Positions 1 to 7,555 of a DNA stretch of 11,256 nt are shown one piece after another. Position 1 is the stretch's first letter. The number at the start of each line of letters is the position of its first letter. A model generated the notes under the pieces. That model made no database searches. It saw nothing but the letters and a program-made list of their open reading frames with translations, and was not told the origin of the DNA. Made by a program: the position numbers and the translations under genes. The DNA is from JBBRHH01 sp038222915 (lineage in GTDB: Bacteria > Planctomycetota > Phycisphaerae > Tepidisphaerales > Tepidisphaeraceae), in contig JBBRHH010000155.1 in assembly GCA_038222915.1 (NCBI GenBank), forward strand, positions 1 through 11,256, written 5' to 3'.

Positions 1-1
1 C

Positions 2-979
2 GCCGATCTGCGCGGTATCAGCGTCATCATTCTCGCCAACGTCCCGCAAATCACCGCCGCCAACGCCCGCGCCCTCGAGCAATATGTCTACGAGGGCGGC
101 GGCCTGCTCGTCGCTCCGGGTGGTTTGTCCCGCGTCGAAAACTACAACACCCTCCTCTATCGCAACGGCTCGGGCGTCCTGCCTGCGCGGCTCTCGTCTC
201 CCGTCGGCGCCTGGTCAGATCCCATCTACGTTGCGTCCGTCGACTCTGAACACGCCATGTTCAGGTTTATGAACGGCTGGCAAGGCGCCCCAACGTCGCC
301 GATCGGACGCTATTTCCCCGCCGTTCCCAAACCGCTCGATTCAAAGGTGCTGGCCGTTCTCGCAACCACCGCCTCCGACCCATATGCAATCGAAGGCTGG
401 CTCGGCCGCGGCCGGGTGCTCCTGCTGACCACGCCGCTGGATACCGAATGGAACCAGCTTCCCCTGTCCAATTTCTATCTGCCTTTTCTCCAGTCCGCGA
501 TCCGCTACCTGAGCGGCAGCGGCGGCCTTTCAAGAAACGTCCCCGCCGGCGAACCCCTCGTGGCTGTTCTCGATGAGCCGGTGGAAGAGAAAAACGTTTC
601 CATTCGCGGCCCGGAGGAAACGCCAGCCATTCGCGGCGGAATTGTCGCCACCCCGCTAGGCCAGCGCTGGCGCGTACAATACAGCGGAACGCGCACTCCC
701 GGCATCTACCGCATGCGGGTCGGAAACAACGAGATCACTTTTTCAGTTCAGCCGCCGCGCGAAGAATCCGATCTCACGCCCTTGACGGTCGAACGCTGGG
801 CCGACCTGAAAAAGCAGTTGTCGTTCGACGAAATCGATCCAACCCGCGAATCGGTCGGCACCGCCGTGGTGCATGCCCGCAGTGGCCGCGAGCTCTGGCT
901 TCTCTGCCTGGGCGGCGTCGTTCTTCTCGGAATGGTCGAACTTTGGATCGGCGGCCGCTGGTCGGGTTCACGATCCTGA
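2..979 (+). CDS. BatA-like membrane protein, C-terminal part (5' end outside window)
   Basis: This reading frame is open from base 2 to the TGA at 977-979 and has no plausible start, so the gene begins upstream. The TTG at 125 is in frame but lies inside a conserved-looking fold and is not a start. The visible 325 residues begin with an amidotransferase-like (Rossmann-type) segment: a hydrophobic strand containing VIILANV, then YVYEGGGLLVAPG. Next comes a GRGRVLLL strand followed by TTPLDTEWNQLPLSNFYLPF, a pattern I recognise from planctomycete BatA/VWA proteins. A beta-rich stretch follows, and then a single membrane segment near the C-terminus (about nt 890-945, LWLLCLGGVVLLGMVELW). Family members usually carry an N-terminal BatA domain with two membrane helices and a VWA domain; that half is not in view. 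The next gene starts 16 bp downstream, which suggests one transcript. The product probably sits in the inner membrane as part of a MoxR/Bat-type complex of unknown function. The architecture is fairly certain and the role is not. Confidence 0.85.
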   Translation, partial: ADLRGISVIILANVPQITAANARALEQYVYEGGGLLVAPGGLSRVENYNTLLYRNGSGVLPARLSSPVGAWSDPIYVASVDSEHAMFRFMNGWQGAPTSPIGRYFPAVPKPLDSKVLAVLATTASDPYAIEGWLGRGRVLLLTTPLDTEWNQLPLSNFYLPFLQSAIRYLSGSGGLSRNVPAGEPLVAVLDEPVEEKNVSIRGPEETPAIRGGIVATPLGQRWRVQYSGTRTPGIYRMRVGNNEITFSVQPPREESDLTPLTVERWADLKKQLSFDEIDPTRESVGTAVVHARSGRELWLLCLGGVVLLGMVELWIGGRWSGSRS

Positions 980-995
980 AAGTTAGTCTGCCACG

Positions 996-3674
996 ATGTA
1001 CGTTGCGTCCGTCACAACCTCCCTGGCCGCCTTCACCTGGTCGCCGTTTCTTCTGCCCCTCGTCGTGGCGGCCTCGCTCATTGTCGCCTCGGCCGTATTG
1101 CTGCTCTATCCACCTCAGGTACGCGCCGTCGGCGGGATATGGCGCTGGACCCTGCCCGTGTTTCGTATCGTCGCCATGGCGGCATTGGTGGGATCCCTCC
1201 TGAAGCCCGTGCTGGTCCGCCCAAAGACCATCGAAGAACGCGGCACCGTTGTGGTGCTCATCGATCAATCGCGCAGCATGAGCGTGAAGGATCTCGCCAC
1301 CGACACCGAGGCCGGCCGCGCCCAGGTCGTCGCCCTCGCCGACATGCTCGGCCGTCTCCCCGCCGGCGCGCGCTCCAAGGCCGTCGCAGGTCTCTTCGAC
1401 GCCGTCAGCCGCCTCGTTTCATTGGCCGACGATGCGACCAACGTCAAAAATGAACTGGACTTCGCCCGCATTTCCGGCCGCGAAACCCAGCCTCTCAGCA
1501 CACGCTTCGAGCAAACCATCGAATCGCTCGCCGACGCGGCGCAGAAGGCGGAAAAAATCGCCAACGAGCTCCACGTGCAGCCAGGCCGGCTCACCGCCCT
1601 GGCGCACGTGAACCAAGACCCGCGTCATGCGAACGACGTGCAGACGATCCGCACCTGGGTGGACGAAGTGCGCCGAAAAACCGGCACCTCACAGGTCTCC
1701 TTCGACAGCCAGCTCTACGAGAAAACACCGCAGGTCAAGGCGATCTGCGACGAGCTCGCGGCCATGTCCCGCCTTCAACTCATCGAAGAGGCGCTTCTGG
1801 ATCCCAAGGCCGGCCTGCTCAAACGACTCGATCCGAAAACGCCCGTTGCGCTGTTCTCCTTCGCCAACGAAATATCGCGCGTGACGCAGCATATCACCGC
1901 CGGCACCACAAAGCCGACCTTCGCTCTTGAACCCGTCGGCACCGCCAGCGACCTTCACGGCGCAATCCAGTCGGCCATGGACTCGGTCGGTGCAAAGGCG
2001 GTGGAGGCGATCATCGTCTTCAGCGACGGCCGTGAAATCGCCGCTGAAGGCGATGTTCATTATTCAGGTCAGCGCGCCCATGTTCCCGTCATCGCCGTCT
2101 CCGTCGCCTCACCCAACCTCCGCGACATCGCCATTTCCGCCATCGACCTCCCGCGCAGCCAGTACGTCGGCGAAACACTCCACGCCCGCGTCGAAGTACG
2201 AAACACCATCGAGCCCAGCCACATCACCGGCCTCGCCCGCCTCAGTCTCGGCTCGACCATCGCAACCTCCCAGCCCGTCCACTTCCGCGACGGCAAGCCC
2301 GAGCCCATCGACTTTCACGTCAAGCTCGACAAGCCCGGCCCCACCCGTGTCAGTATCTCCCTTCCGCCGCAAAAGGAAGAAGTCAGCGTCCTGAACAACC
2401 AGGTTGAGCGATGGATCAAGTCGCTGACGCAGAAGCTGAAAGTCACCGTGATCGGCAACAGCCCCGGCTGGGATCTGCGTTACCTGCGCACCACCCTGTC
2501 GCGCACGCCCTGGGTGGAGATGTCGGAGCACATGCTCGGCGGCGACGATCTCATGCTCTCGATGTCCGCCGAGGATCTGCTCGAGCAGGACGTCGTTGTA
2601 CTCTTCGACGTCGCTACCTCATCGTTGACGCGGGATCATTGGTCTGCCATTCGCCGCCTCGCCAGTGAGCGCGGCGGCGGCGTCATCCTCGTCGCCGGCG
2701 ACGATCATCTGCCCGCCGAATACGCGGGCCCCGATTTTTCCGATCTGCTCCCGTGGGCAAAAGGCCGCCCGGTCTGGCGCACCTGGCCCGGCGAAGCCGC
2801 CTACTACCGCGTCAATCCGGTCGCCGGCGCAGACCTTCGTCTCGACCCTGATCCGCAGGAGGACCAGCGCCGCTGGAACGATCTCAAAGCGTTCTACCGG
2901 TATCTCGAAATGCCGCCGTTGCGGGCGTCGGCCCGGCCACTGCTGCTCGAGCGCGAAACACGCGCCCCCATTCTCAGCCAGGCCGACCTGGGCCGCGGCC
3001 GCATCTTCCTCCTGGGGATGAACGAATCCTGGCGCTGGCGCTACCGCGTGGGCGACCGCGACTTCGATCGCTTCTGGCTGCAGCTTCTCCGCCACGCCGC
3101 CGAAGAACCCTACGCCCTCACCAACGGCAGCGTCTCCCTCGACGCCGATACATTTTCCGTCAGCCCGAAGGAACCCGTGCATGTGCGGATGCGCGTGAAC
3201 TCCGAAGGCTTTCGCGAAGCTTTGCCGTCGCAGTTGGAATTGAGCGTACGCCGGCAAGGAAGCGTCTATCAAAATTACCTGCTGCGGGCCGTCGGCTCCG
3301 CCGATAGCGGCCGGTACGAAGCGACCATCAGCGGCCTGCCCATTGGAGATTACGAACTCCGCCCGCCCGATCTCGTCTTGTCGCGCGTCGTCGGCGACAT
3401 GTCATTGCCGCTCCACGTCATCGACAACACCGAAGCGGAAATGCGCGATCTGAGCGGCGACATCGAAAACCTCCGGCAAATTGCCCAGTCCACCGGCGGC
3501 AAACAGATCGTGCTGGAGGAGGTCGCCAGCGTGCCGCAATTGCTCGCGGACGTCAGCAGCCGCCAGCCGCGCGTGGTCGAATTGCCCCTCTGGGACAGCT
3601 ATTACCTGTTTCTCTTCGTTTTGGCCTGTCTGGCGGCTGAATGGTCGCTGCGGAAACATTTTGGTCTTGCGTAG
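996..3674 (+). CDS. VWA-domain membrane protein with amidotransferase-like fold (BatB/GATase-like)
   Basis: This is an 892-residue membrane protein. Two membrane helices (about residues 14-37 and 52-70) precede a von Willebrand A domain. Its MIDAS metal site reads D90-Q-S92-R-S94, with a later strand ending in S343-D344-G345. About 180 mostly helical residues (about 97-280) separate the MIDAS strand from the next core strand (VALFSFAN, from about residue 284), more than in a plain VWA domain. Residues about 370-475 look like an immunoglobulin-type beta domain ending in VSVLNNQVE. Residues about 480-720 resemble a class I amidotransferase fold (KVTVIGNSPGWDLRYL, QDVVVLFDV, GGGVILVAGDDH). I see no clear catalytic Cys-His-Glu triad, so it is probably non-enzymatic. 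A last helix (about 865-885) ends in AAEWSLRK. The ATG at 996 is chosen because it precedes the two helices; no strong Shine-Dalgarno is visible. It lies 16 bp after the BatA-like gene. The role is probably metal-dependent protein binding in a Bat-type complex, and the exact function is unknown. Confidence 0.87.
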   Translation: MYVASVTTSLAAFTWSPFLLPLVVAASLIVASAVLLLYPPQVRAVGGIWRWTLPVFRIVAMAALVGSLLKPVLVRPKTIEERGTVVVLIDQSRSMSVKDLATDTEAGRAQVVALADMLGRLPAGARSKAVAGLFDAVSRLVSLADDATNVKNELDFARISGRETQPLSTRFEQTIESLADAAQKAEKIANELHVQPGRLTALAHVNQDPRHANDVQTIRTWVDEVRRKTGTSQVSFDSQLYEKTPQVKAICDELAAMSRLQLIEEALLDPKAGLLKRLDPKTPVALFSFANEISRVTQHITAGTTKPTFALEPVGTASDLHGAIQSAMDSVGAKAVEAIIVFSDGREIAAEGDVHYSGQRAHVPVIAVSVASPNLRDIAISAIDLPRSQYVGETLHARVEVRNTIEPSHITGLARLSLGSTIATSQPVHFRDGKPEPIDFHVKLDKPGPTRVSISLPPQKEEVSVLNNQVERWIKSLTQKLKVTVIGNSPGWDLRYLRTTLSRTPWVEMSEHMLGGDDLMLSMSAEDLLEQDVVVLFDVATSSLTRDHWSAIRRLASERGGGVILVAGDDHLPAEYAGPDFSDLLPWAKGRPVWRTWPGEAAYYRVNPVAGADLRLDPDPQEDQRRWNDLKAFYRYLEMPPLRASARPLLLERETRAPILSQADLGRGRIFLLGMNESWRWRYRVGDRDFDRFWLQLLRHAAEEPYALTNGSVSLDADTFSVSPKEPVHVRMRVNSEGFREALPSQLELSVRRQGSVYQNYLLRAVGSADSGRYEATISGLPIGDYELRPPDLVLSRVVGDMSLPLHVIDNTEAEMRDLSGDIENLRQIAQSTGGKQIVLEEVASVPQLLADVSSRQPRVVELPLWDSYYLFLFVLACLAAEWSLRKHFGLA

Positions 3675-3809
3675 GTATGAAGGAATGAACGCAGCGCACC
3701 GCAACTCAAGAACCGCCGCCAGTGAAACCTCGGGGACCGCTTCGCCGATTGGAACCAGGATGTCGTGCGAAAGCCCTGTTTTGGGCCGCGCTATCTGTCT
3801 GGACTGACA
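3675..3809 (+). other. Gap between VWA gene and giant gene with a possible 40-codon coupled ORF (3685-3807)
   Basis: The 135 bp between the two large genes contain an ATG at 3685 preceded directly by AAGGA. It opens a 40-residue frame ending in TGA at 3805-3807, two bases before the ATG of the giant gene at 3810. A three-codon frame (ATG at 3677, TGA at 3686-3688) overlaps this ATG. The 40-residue product is polar, rich in Ser, Thr, Ala and Arg, and resembles nothing I know. The same frame is also open back into the VWA gene, so the openness may be a by-product of GC-rich composition. It could be a coupling leader that carries ribosomes to the next start, or it could be chance. No terminator hairpin or promoter is evident. 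Confidence 0.25.
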
Positions 3810-6800
3810 ATGGCACCCTTGCCTCTCCCATCTTCGATACGCACTTACCTGCGCGGCTTTGTCGCTCGGCGCAGGCGCGTCTCCCTCGTTCGCGCCGCCG
3901 GTTTGGCCGCGGCGTTTATCCTCATCTGGACACTCCTCGCCTGCCTCCTGGACCGTTTCACGCAGCTCCCCGCCTGGATGCGAATCGGGTTGCTTGTCGT
4001 CGATATCACCATTCCCGTCCTGCTCCTGCTCCGGCCTCTGTGCATCTGGTGCTTCGGTCGAATCGACTGGATCGCTGCTGCCAACGAAGTAGAACGCGTC
4101 AATCCGGCCTTCGGACAGCGCCTGCAAACCGTCATCTCTCAACTCCTCGACAAACGCGAATACCGCGGCTCCCAGCAAATCATCGATCATCTCGTCCGCC
4201 AAGTCGCCGACGAAGCGTCCGCCCAGAAACCGCGCGAGGCCGTTCCCTGGCGGCCGGTCGCGCTGCCCTGGGGCGCTGCACTCGTCGGACTGCTCGCGGC
4301 GTCCACCATGATGAGCGTCCCATCGTTGCGAATGCCAGGCCTCATCCGCCGCCTGACGCATCCGATGCGAAGCCTACCCCCGATCACCACGACACAGCTC
4401 ACCGTCGATCCCGAGGGCAAGTCGCTCCTGCTCGGCCAACCCCTCACCATTCGCGTGCGCGCCAGCCGATTGCCCGACGATGCCATCGACCTCTACACTA
4501 GTGCCGACGGCAACAAGTGGGCCCAAAACTCCATGGTCCCTTCGCAGATGGGCGATTTCCTCTTCACCCTCGCCTCCGTCGACCGTGATCTTCGCTATTA
4601 CGTCACCGGCGGCGATGCAACCAGCCCGATCTATCAGGTGCGCGTGCTTCGTCCGCCGGCCGTCGCCGAGTTTCGCGTACGCTGCGACTATCCGGCCTAT
4701 CTGGAGCAGGCCCCGCTCAAGCTCACCTCCAGCGAGCCCAACATTGAAGCGCCCATCGGCAGCAGCATTTCCCTGCAGATGGTCAGCACCGAACCGCTCA
4801 AGTCCGCTACGCTGACATCGCCGCAACTGAAGATCGCCATGACGCGCGGCAATGAAGCAACACTCTGGCAGGCCACCTTTCCGCTTCAGAAAGATCAGAC
4901 GCTCAACCTCGAAATGCAGGGGGAGGGCGGCCAAAGCCAGCGCGCCCCGGTAACCGTCGTCATGCATGCGCTGTCGGATCGAGCCCCGACCGTAAAACTG
5001 CTTCAGCCCGTCGAGGACATGCGGCTGCACAGCACCGACACGCTCAGCGTGCAATACGCCGCGATGGACGATCACGCGATCGCGTCGCTGAATGCCATGA
5101 TCCAGGTGAACGGCCAGAAGCCGACCGAAAAACCCCTGCGGCTTCACGGCGACCTCCGCCGTCAGGAAGGCGAAATCCAGATCGACCTTGGCACCCTCGG
5201 CGTCCAGGCCGGCGATCTTCTCGGCATCTGGATCCTCGCCCAGGACCGTTCCGACGCGAAGCGGCCCCCCGTCCAGAGCGAGCAGCGCCGCATCCTGGTC
5301 ATGCCGCCCGCTGCGTCTGCCGACATCGCCACCCTTGAACGCGCCGCCGAGATGCGTCGTGCCAGCCAGATTGCCGCAACGGCGTCCGTCGAGCTCGCCG
5401 AGGCCGTCAAAACCTTTGATGCTGCCCGCTCCGGCAAACTCAGTGAAAGCGAACGCATCGTCCAGGTGGTTCGGGTCAATCAATCCCTCACCACCGTTTC
5501 CGACGCCGCCATGCAGTTGAACGAATCCCTCCTGCGCTGCATCGCCCGCAGCTCCAGCCCGCAGCTTTCGGTTGCACTCGCCGGCTGGATCGACAAGGCG
5601 CGAAGCGAGGTGAATGCCGCCGACCGGATCAATTCAGCCATCATCGACGAACGCTGGAAAGAACAGGCCATCGCCGACGCGATCACCAGGATCGCCGCCG
5701 ACGCCAACGCGCTGGTGGCGCCGCTCTCCGTCGCCGCGGATGCCGAACAGGCCGCCGCCGTGCTCGCGGACCTAAAGGCCTGGCAGGCGATGCAGCAGTC
5801 GCCCGGCGGTCGCGGTGCGGCCGATTCCTTCTTCAAGGATCTCGGCCCGCAGGTCGAAGCGCTCGGCGGAAATTTCCGTTCGCAGGATGCCCTCGCCATT
5901 CTCCAGCACAAAATCGACCTCGAACGCGACCTGGTCAATAGCCAGTCCACCATCGACTTCGTTCCCGGCGCCAGGGCCTGGGTCCAGGAATTGCAGAAAA
6001 ACGGGACGGCCGAGATCGAGTTCTCCGATCGTCTCGAAGCCGCCGCCATTGCAGAGGCGGTTCGGCCCGACAGCGAGGCCCGTCGCACCGCTGATCTGCA
6101 TCTCGCGTCCCGCGCCGCGGCCGCAAGCGCCTTCTCCGAAATCCACGGCGCCGGCGGTCCCGCAAGCCGGCCCTCGCTCGAAAGCTATCCGACGGCGCTC
6201 CTCGCCCTGCAGCGCGAGCACGAACTCAATCGAAAACCCGGCGCATCCGACGCGGCCTCAATCCGAACAGCTGCCGCCGACGCGCGCCTGCGCATGACCG
6301 CATGGTCGACCGGCATGCATGTCGCCGATGGGGCGGCCATCGAGGACCTCACCTTTCAAGCCAACCTGCTGACCGTCGAACGTTCCTACGACCAGGCCGC
6401 TGCGCTCGACAAACAAATTTCCGATCGAATCGTCCAGTCCAGGTCCAGCAAATCGACCGTCGGCGTCAATGACATCGCCCGGCTCAGCGGAAGCCTTACC
6501 CAGCTCGATCGACTGACTGCCGACCAGCAGCAGATCACCGCCGACACCACCGCCACGAAGCCGGCCGCCGAACTTGCCGCGCGCCAGGACGCGCTCGCGA
6601 ACGAGATGGCGGAGCTCGAGCAGACCCAGTTGCGCAACGCCGAAGAGACCGCGTCGGATGCATCCCAAACCCGCTGGAGCGCCATCGTCGCCATGCGACT
6701 GGCCAAAGACGAGATCGCCGCTCTCCCCGCGCAGGTGACCGCCGCCATCGAGGCCTCGGCGTCGCTGCGACACGCGGCCGAGCTCCTCCAGCAATCCCAG

Positions 6801-7550
6801 CAGGAGTTCGATTCCAACAACGGCGATAAGAAAAATATCGCCGGACGAAAACTCGAAGCCGCAAAGAAAGCGCAGTCCGAGGCCGACGCCCGGCTCAAGG
6901 AAGCGTTAAACGTGATCGCCCCCACGCGATCGCAGGAGTTGATGAAGAAGCTCGCCGGAACCGGCGCCGATGAAGCTGTCGCGGCATTCGATCAAAAACT
7001 CAAGCCCGCTCTCCAGCAGATCAGCACGGCCATCCGAAACAACGACAAGGGCGCCATCGAAAAGACCGTTACCGACGTGCGCGCAATTGTCGAGCAATCG
7101 CAAAACTCCTTACGCGATGCCCAGTCGCGCGCCTTCGATCGCGAGCCCATCGTCGCGGCCCGCTGGTACGCCCATCTCACCAGCGCCGCGCTCGTACTGC
7201 CCAAGCCCGACCACCCAACCGCCGGGAAGTATCAGGAAAAAATTGCTGCGGCGCTTTCGGCCACTTCGGAGCGGCAAATGCAGGAGCTCAGGCGTGCGCG
7301 TCTTTCCTCGATCCCCGCCATCGCCTCCATCCTCGGCACCTCGGACGAGCCGCGCCTCGCACTGGCACAGGGAGGCGCTGCAAAGCCCCAGCCGATCGCA
7401 TCCGGCCCCAAGCGATGGGGTTTTCTCCGCCGTCAGGCCCCGCCGCTCATGGCCGCCATGCACCCCGAAACCGATCCGCCCGCCTATCAGGATTCCCTTC
7501 GCGCTTATTTCGATACACTCCAAAAGGCCCGCGCCGACGCCCACCGCTGA
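3810..7550 (+). CDS. Giant helical membrane protein, DUF4175-like architecture
   Basis: This gene encodes about 1246 residues. The ATG at 3810 is preferred over the in-frame GTG at 3765, which would add 15 residues of unusual sequence. GGA at 3801-3803 is the only weak ribosome site. Membrane helices lie at about residues 24-47, 56-82 and 150-170. Beta-rich domains follow, with a FTLASVDRDLRYYVTGG segment, then a CDYPAYL motif near residue 294, a DDHAIASL motif near 420 and an AQDRSD strand near 480. These signatures are shared with planctomycete proteins placed beside BatA/VWA genes and are reminiscent of DUF4175. Residues about 510-1105 are alanine-, glutamate- and glutamine-rich and almost entirely helical, probably long coiled coils or helical bundles. 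The tail ends in PAYQDSLRAYFDTLQ, a short motif (P-x-Y-x(3)-L-x-x-Y-F) that I believe recurs at the C-terminus of related proteins. The protein is probably anchored in the inner membrane with the helical part in the periplasm, as a scaffold or clamp for the VWA partners. Function is unknown. The stop lies 5 bp from the convergent lipoprotein gene. Confidence 0.82.
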   Translation: MAPLPLPSSIRTYLRGFVARRRRVSLVRAAGLAAAFILIWTLLACLLDRFTQLPAWMRIGLLVVDITIPVLLLLRPLCIWCFGRIDWIAAANEVERVNPAFGQRLQTVISQLLDKREYRGSQQIIDHLVRQVADEASAQKPREAVPWRPVALPWGAALVGLLAASTMMSVPSLRMPGLIRRLTHPMRSLPPITTTQLTVDPEGKSLLLGQPLTIRVRASRLPDDAIDLYTSADGNKWAQNSMVPSQMGDFLFTLASVDRDLRYYVTGGDATSPIYQVRVLRPPAVAEFRVRCDYPAYLEQAPLKLTSSEPNIEAPIGSSISLQMVSTEPLKSATLTSPQLKIAMTRGNEATLWQATFPLQKDQTLNLEMQGEGGQSQRAPVTVVMHALSDRAPTVKLLQPVEDMRLHSTDTLSVQYAAMDDHAIASLNAMIQVNGQKPTEKPLRLHGDLRRQEGEIQIDLGTLGVQAGDLLGIWILAQDRSDAKRPPVQSEQRRILVMPPAASADIATLERAAEMRRASQIAATASVELAEAVKTFDAARSGKLSESERIVQVVRVNQSLTTVSDAAMQLNESLLRCIARSSSPQLSVALAGWIDKARSEVNAADRINSAIIDERWKEQAIADAITRIAADANALVAPLSVAADAEQAAAVLADLKAWQAMQQSPGGRGAADSFFKDLGPQVEALGGNFRSQDALAILQHKIDLERDLVNSQSTIDFVPGARAWVQELQKNGTAEIEFSDRLEAAAIAEAVRPDSEARRTADLHLASRAAAASAFSEIHGAGGPASRPSLESYPTALLALQREHELNRKPGASDAASIRTAAADARLRMTAWSTGMHVADGAAIEDLTFQANLLTVERSYDQAAALDKQISDRIVQSRSSKSTVGVNDIARLSGSLTQLDRLTADQQQITADTTATKPAAELAARQDALANEMAELEQTQLRNAEETASDASQTRWSAIVAMRLAKDEIAALPAQVTAAIEASASLRHAAELLQQSQQEFDSNNGDKKNIAGRKLEAAKKAQSEADARLKEALNVIAPTRSQELMKKLAGTGADEAVAAFDQKLKPALQQISTAIRNNDKGAIEKTVTDVRAIVEQSQNSLRDAQSRAFDREPIVAARWYAHLTSAALVLPKPDHPTAGKYQEKIAAALSATSERQMQELRRARLSSIPAIASILGTSDEPRLALAQGGAAKPQPIASGPKRWGFLRRQAPPLMAAMHPETDPPAYQDSLRAYFDTLQKARADAHR

Positions 7551-7555
7551 TCTCA

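Noticed and set aside
125..127. TTG at 125 as the start of the first gene
   Set aside because: The same frame is open to the window edge and encodes a conserved-looking fold (VIILANV, YVYEGGGLLVAPG) upstream, so the gene is truncated, not starting here.
2619..3272. 217-codon frame on the - strand inside the VWA gene
   Set aside because: It lies wholly antisense to a gene with clear domains, and long antisense frames are expected in GC-rich DNA with strong third-position bias. No ribosome site or family motif was seen.
3765..3809. GTG at 3765 as the start of the giant gene
   Set aside because: It would add 15 residues that do not resemble the usual N-terminus and has no ribosome site; ATG at 3810 begins closer to the first membrane helix.
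4374..5483. 369-codon - strand frame opposite the giant gene
   Set aside because: It is fully antisense to a well-supported gene, its composition is glycine/aspartate/histidine-rich as expected of a shadow frame, and there is no recognisable domain.
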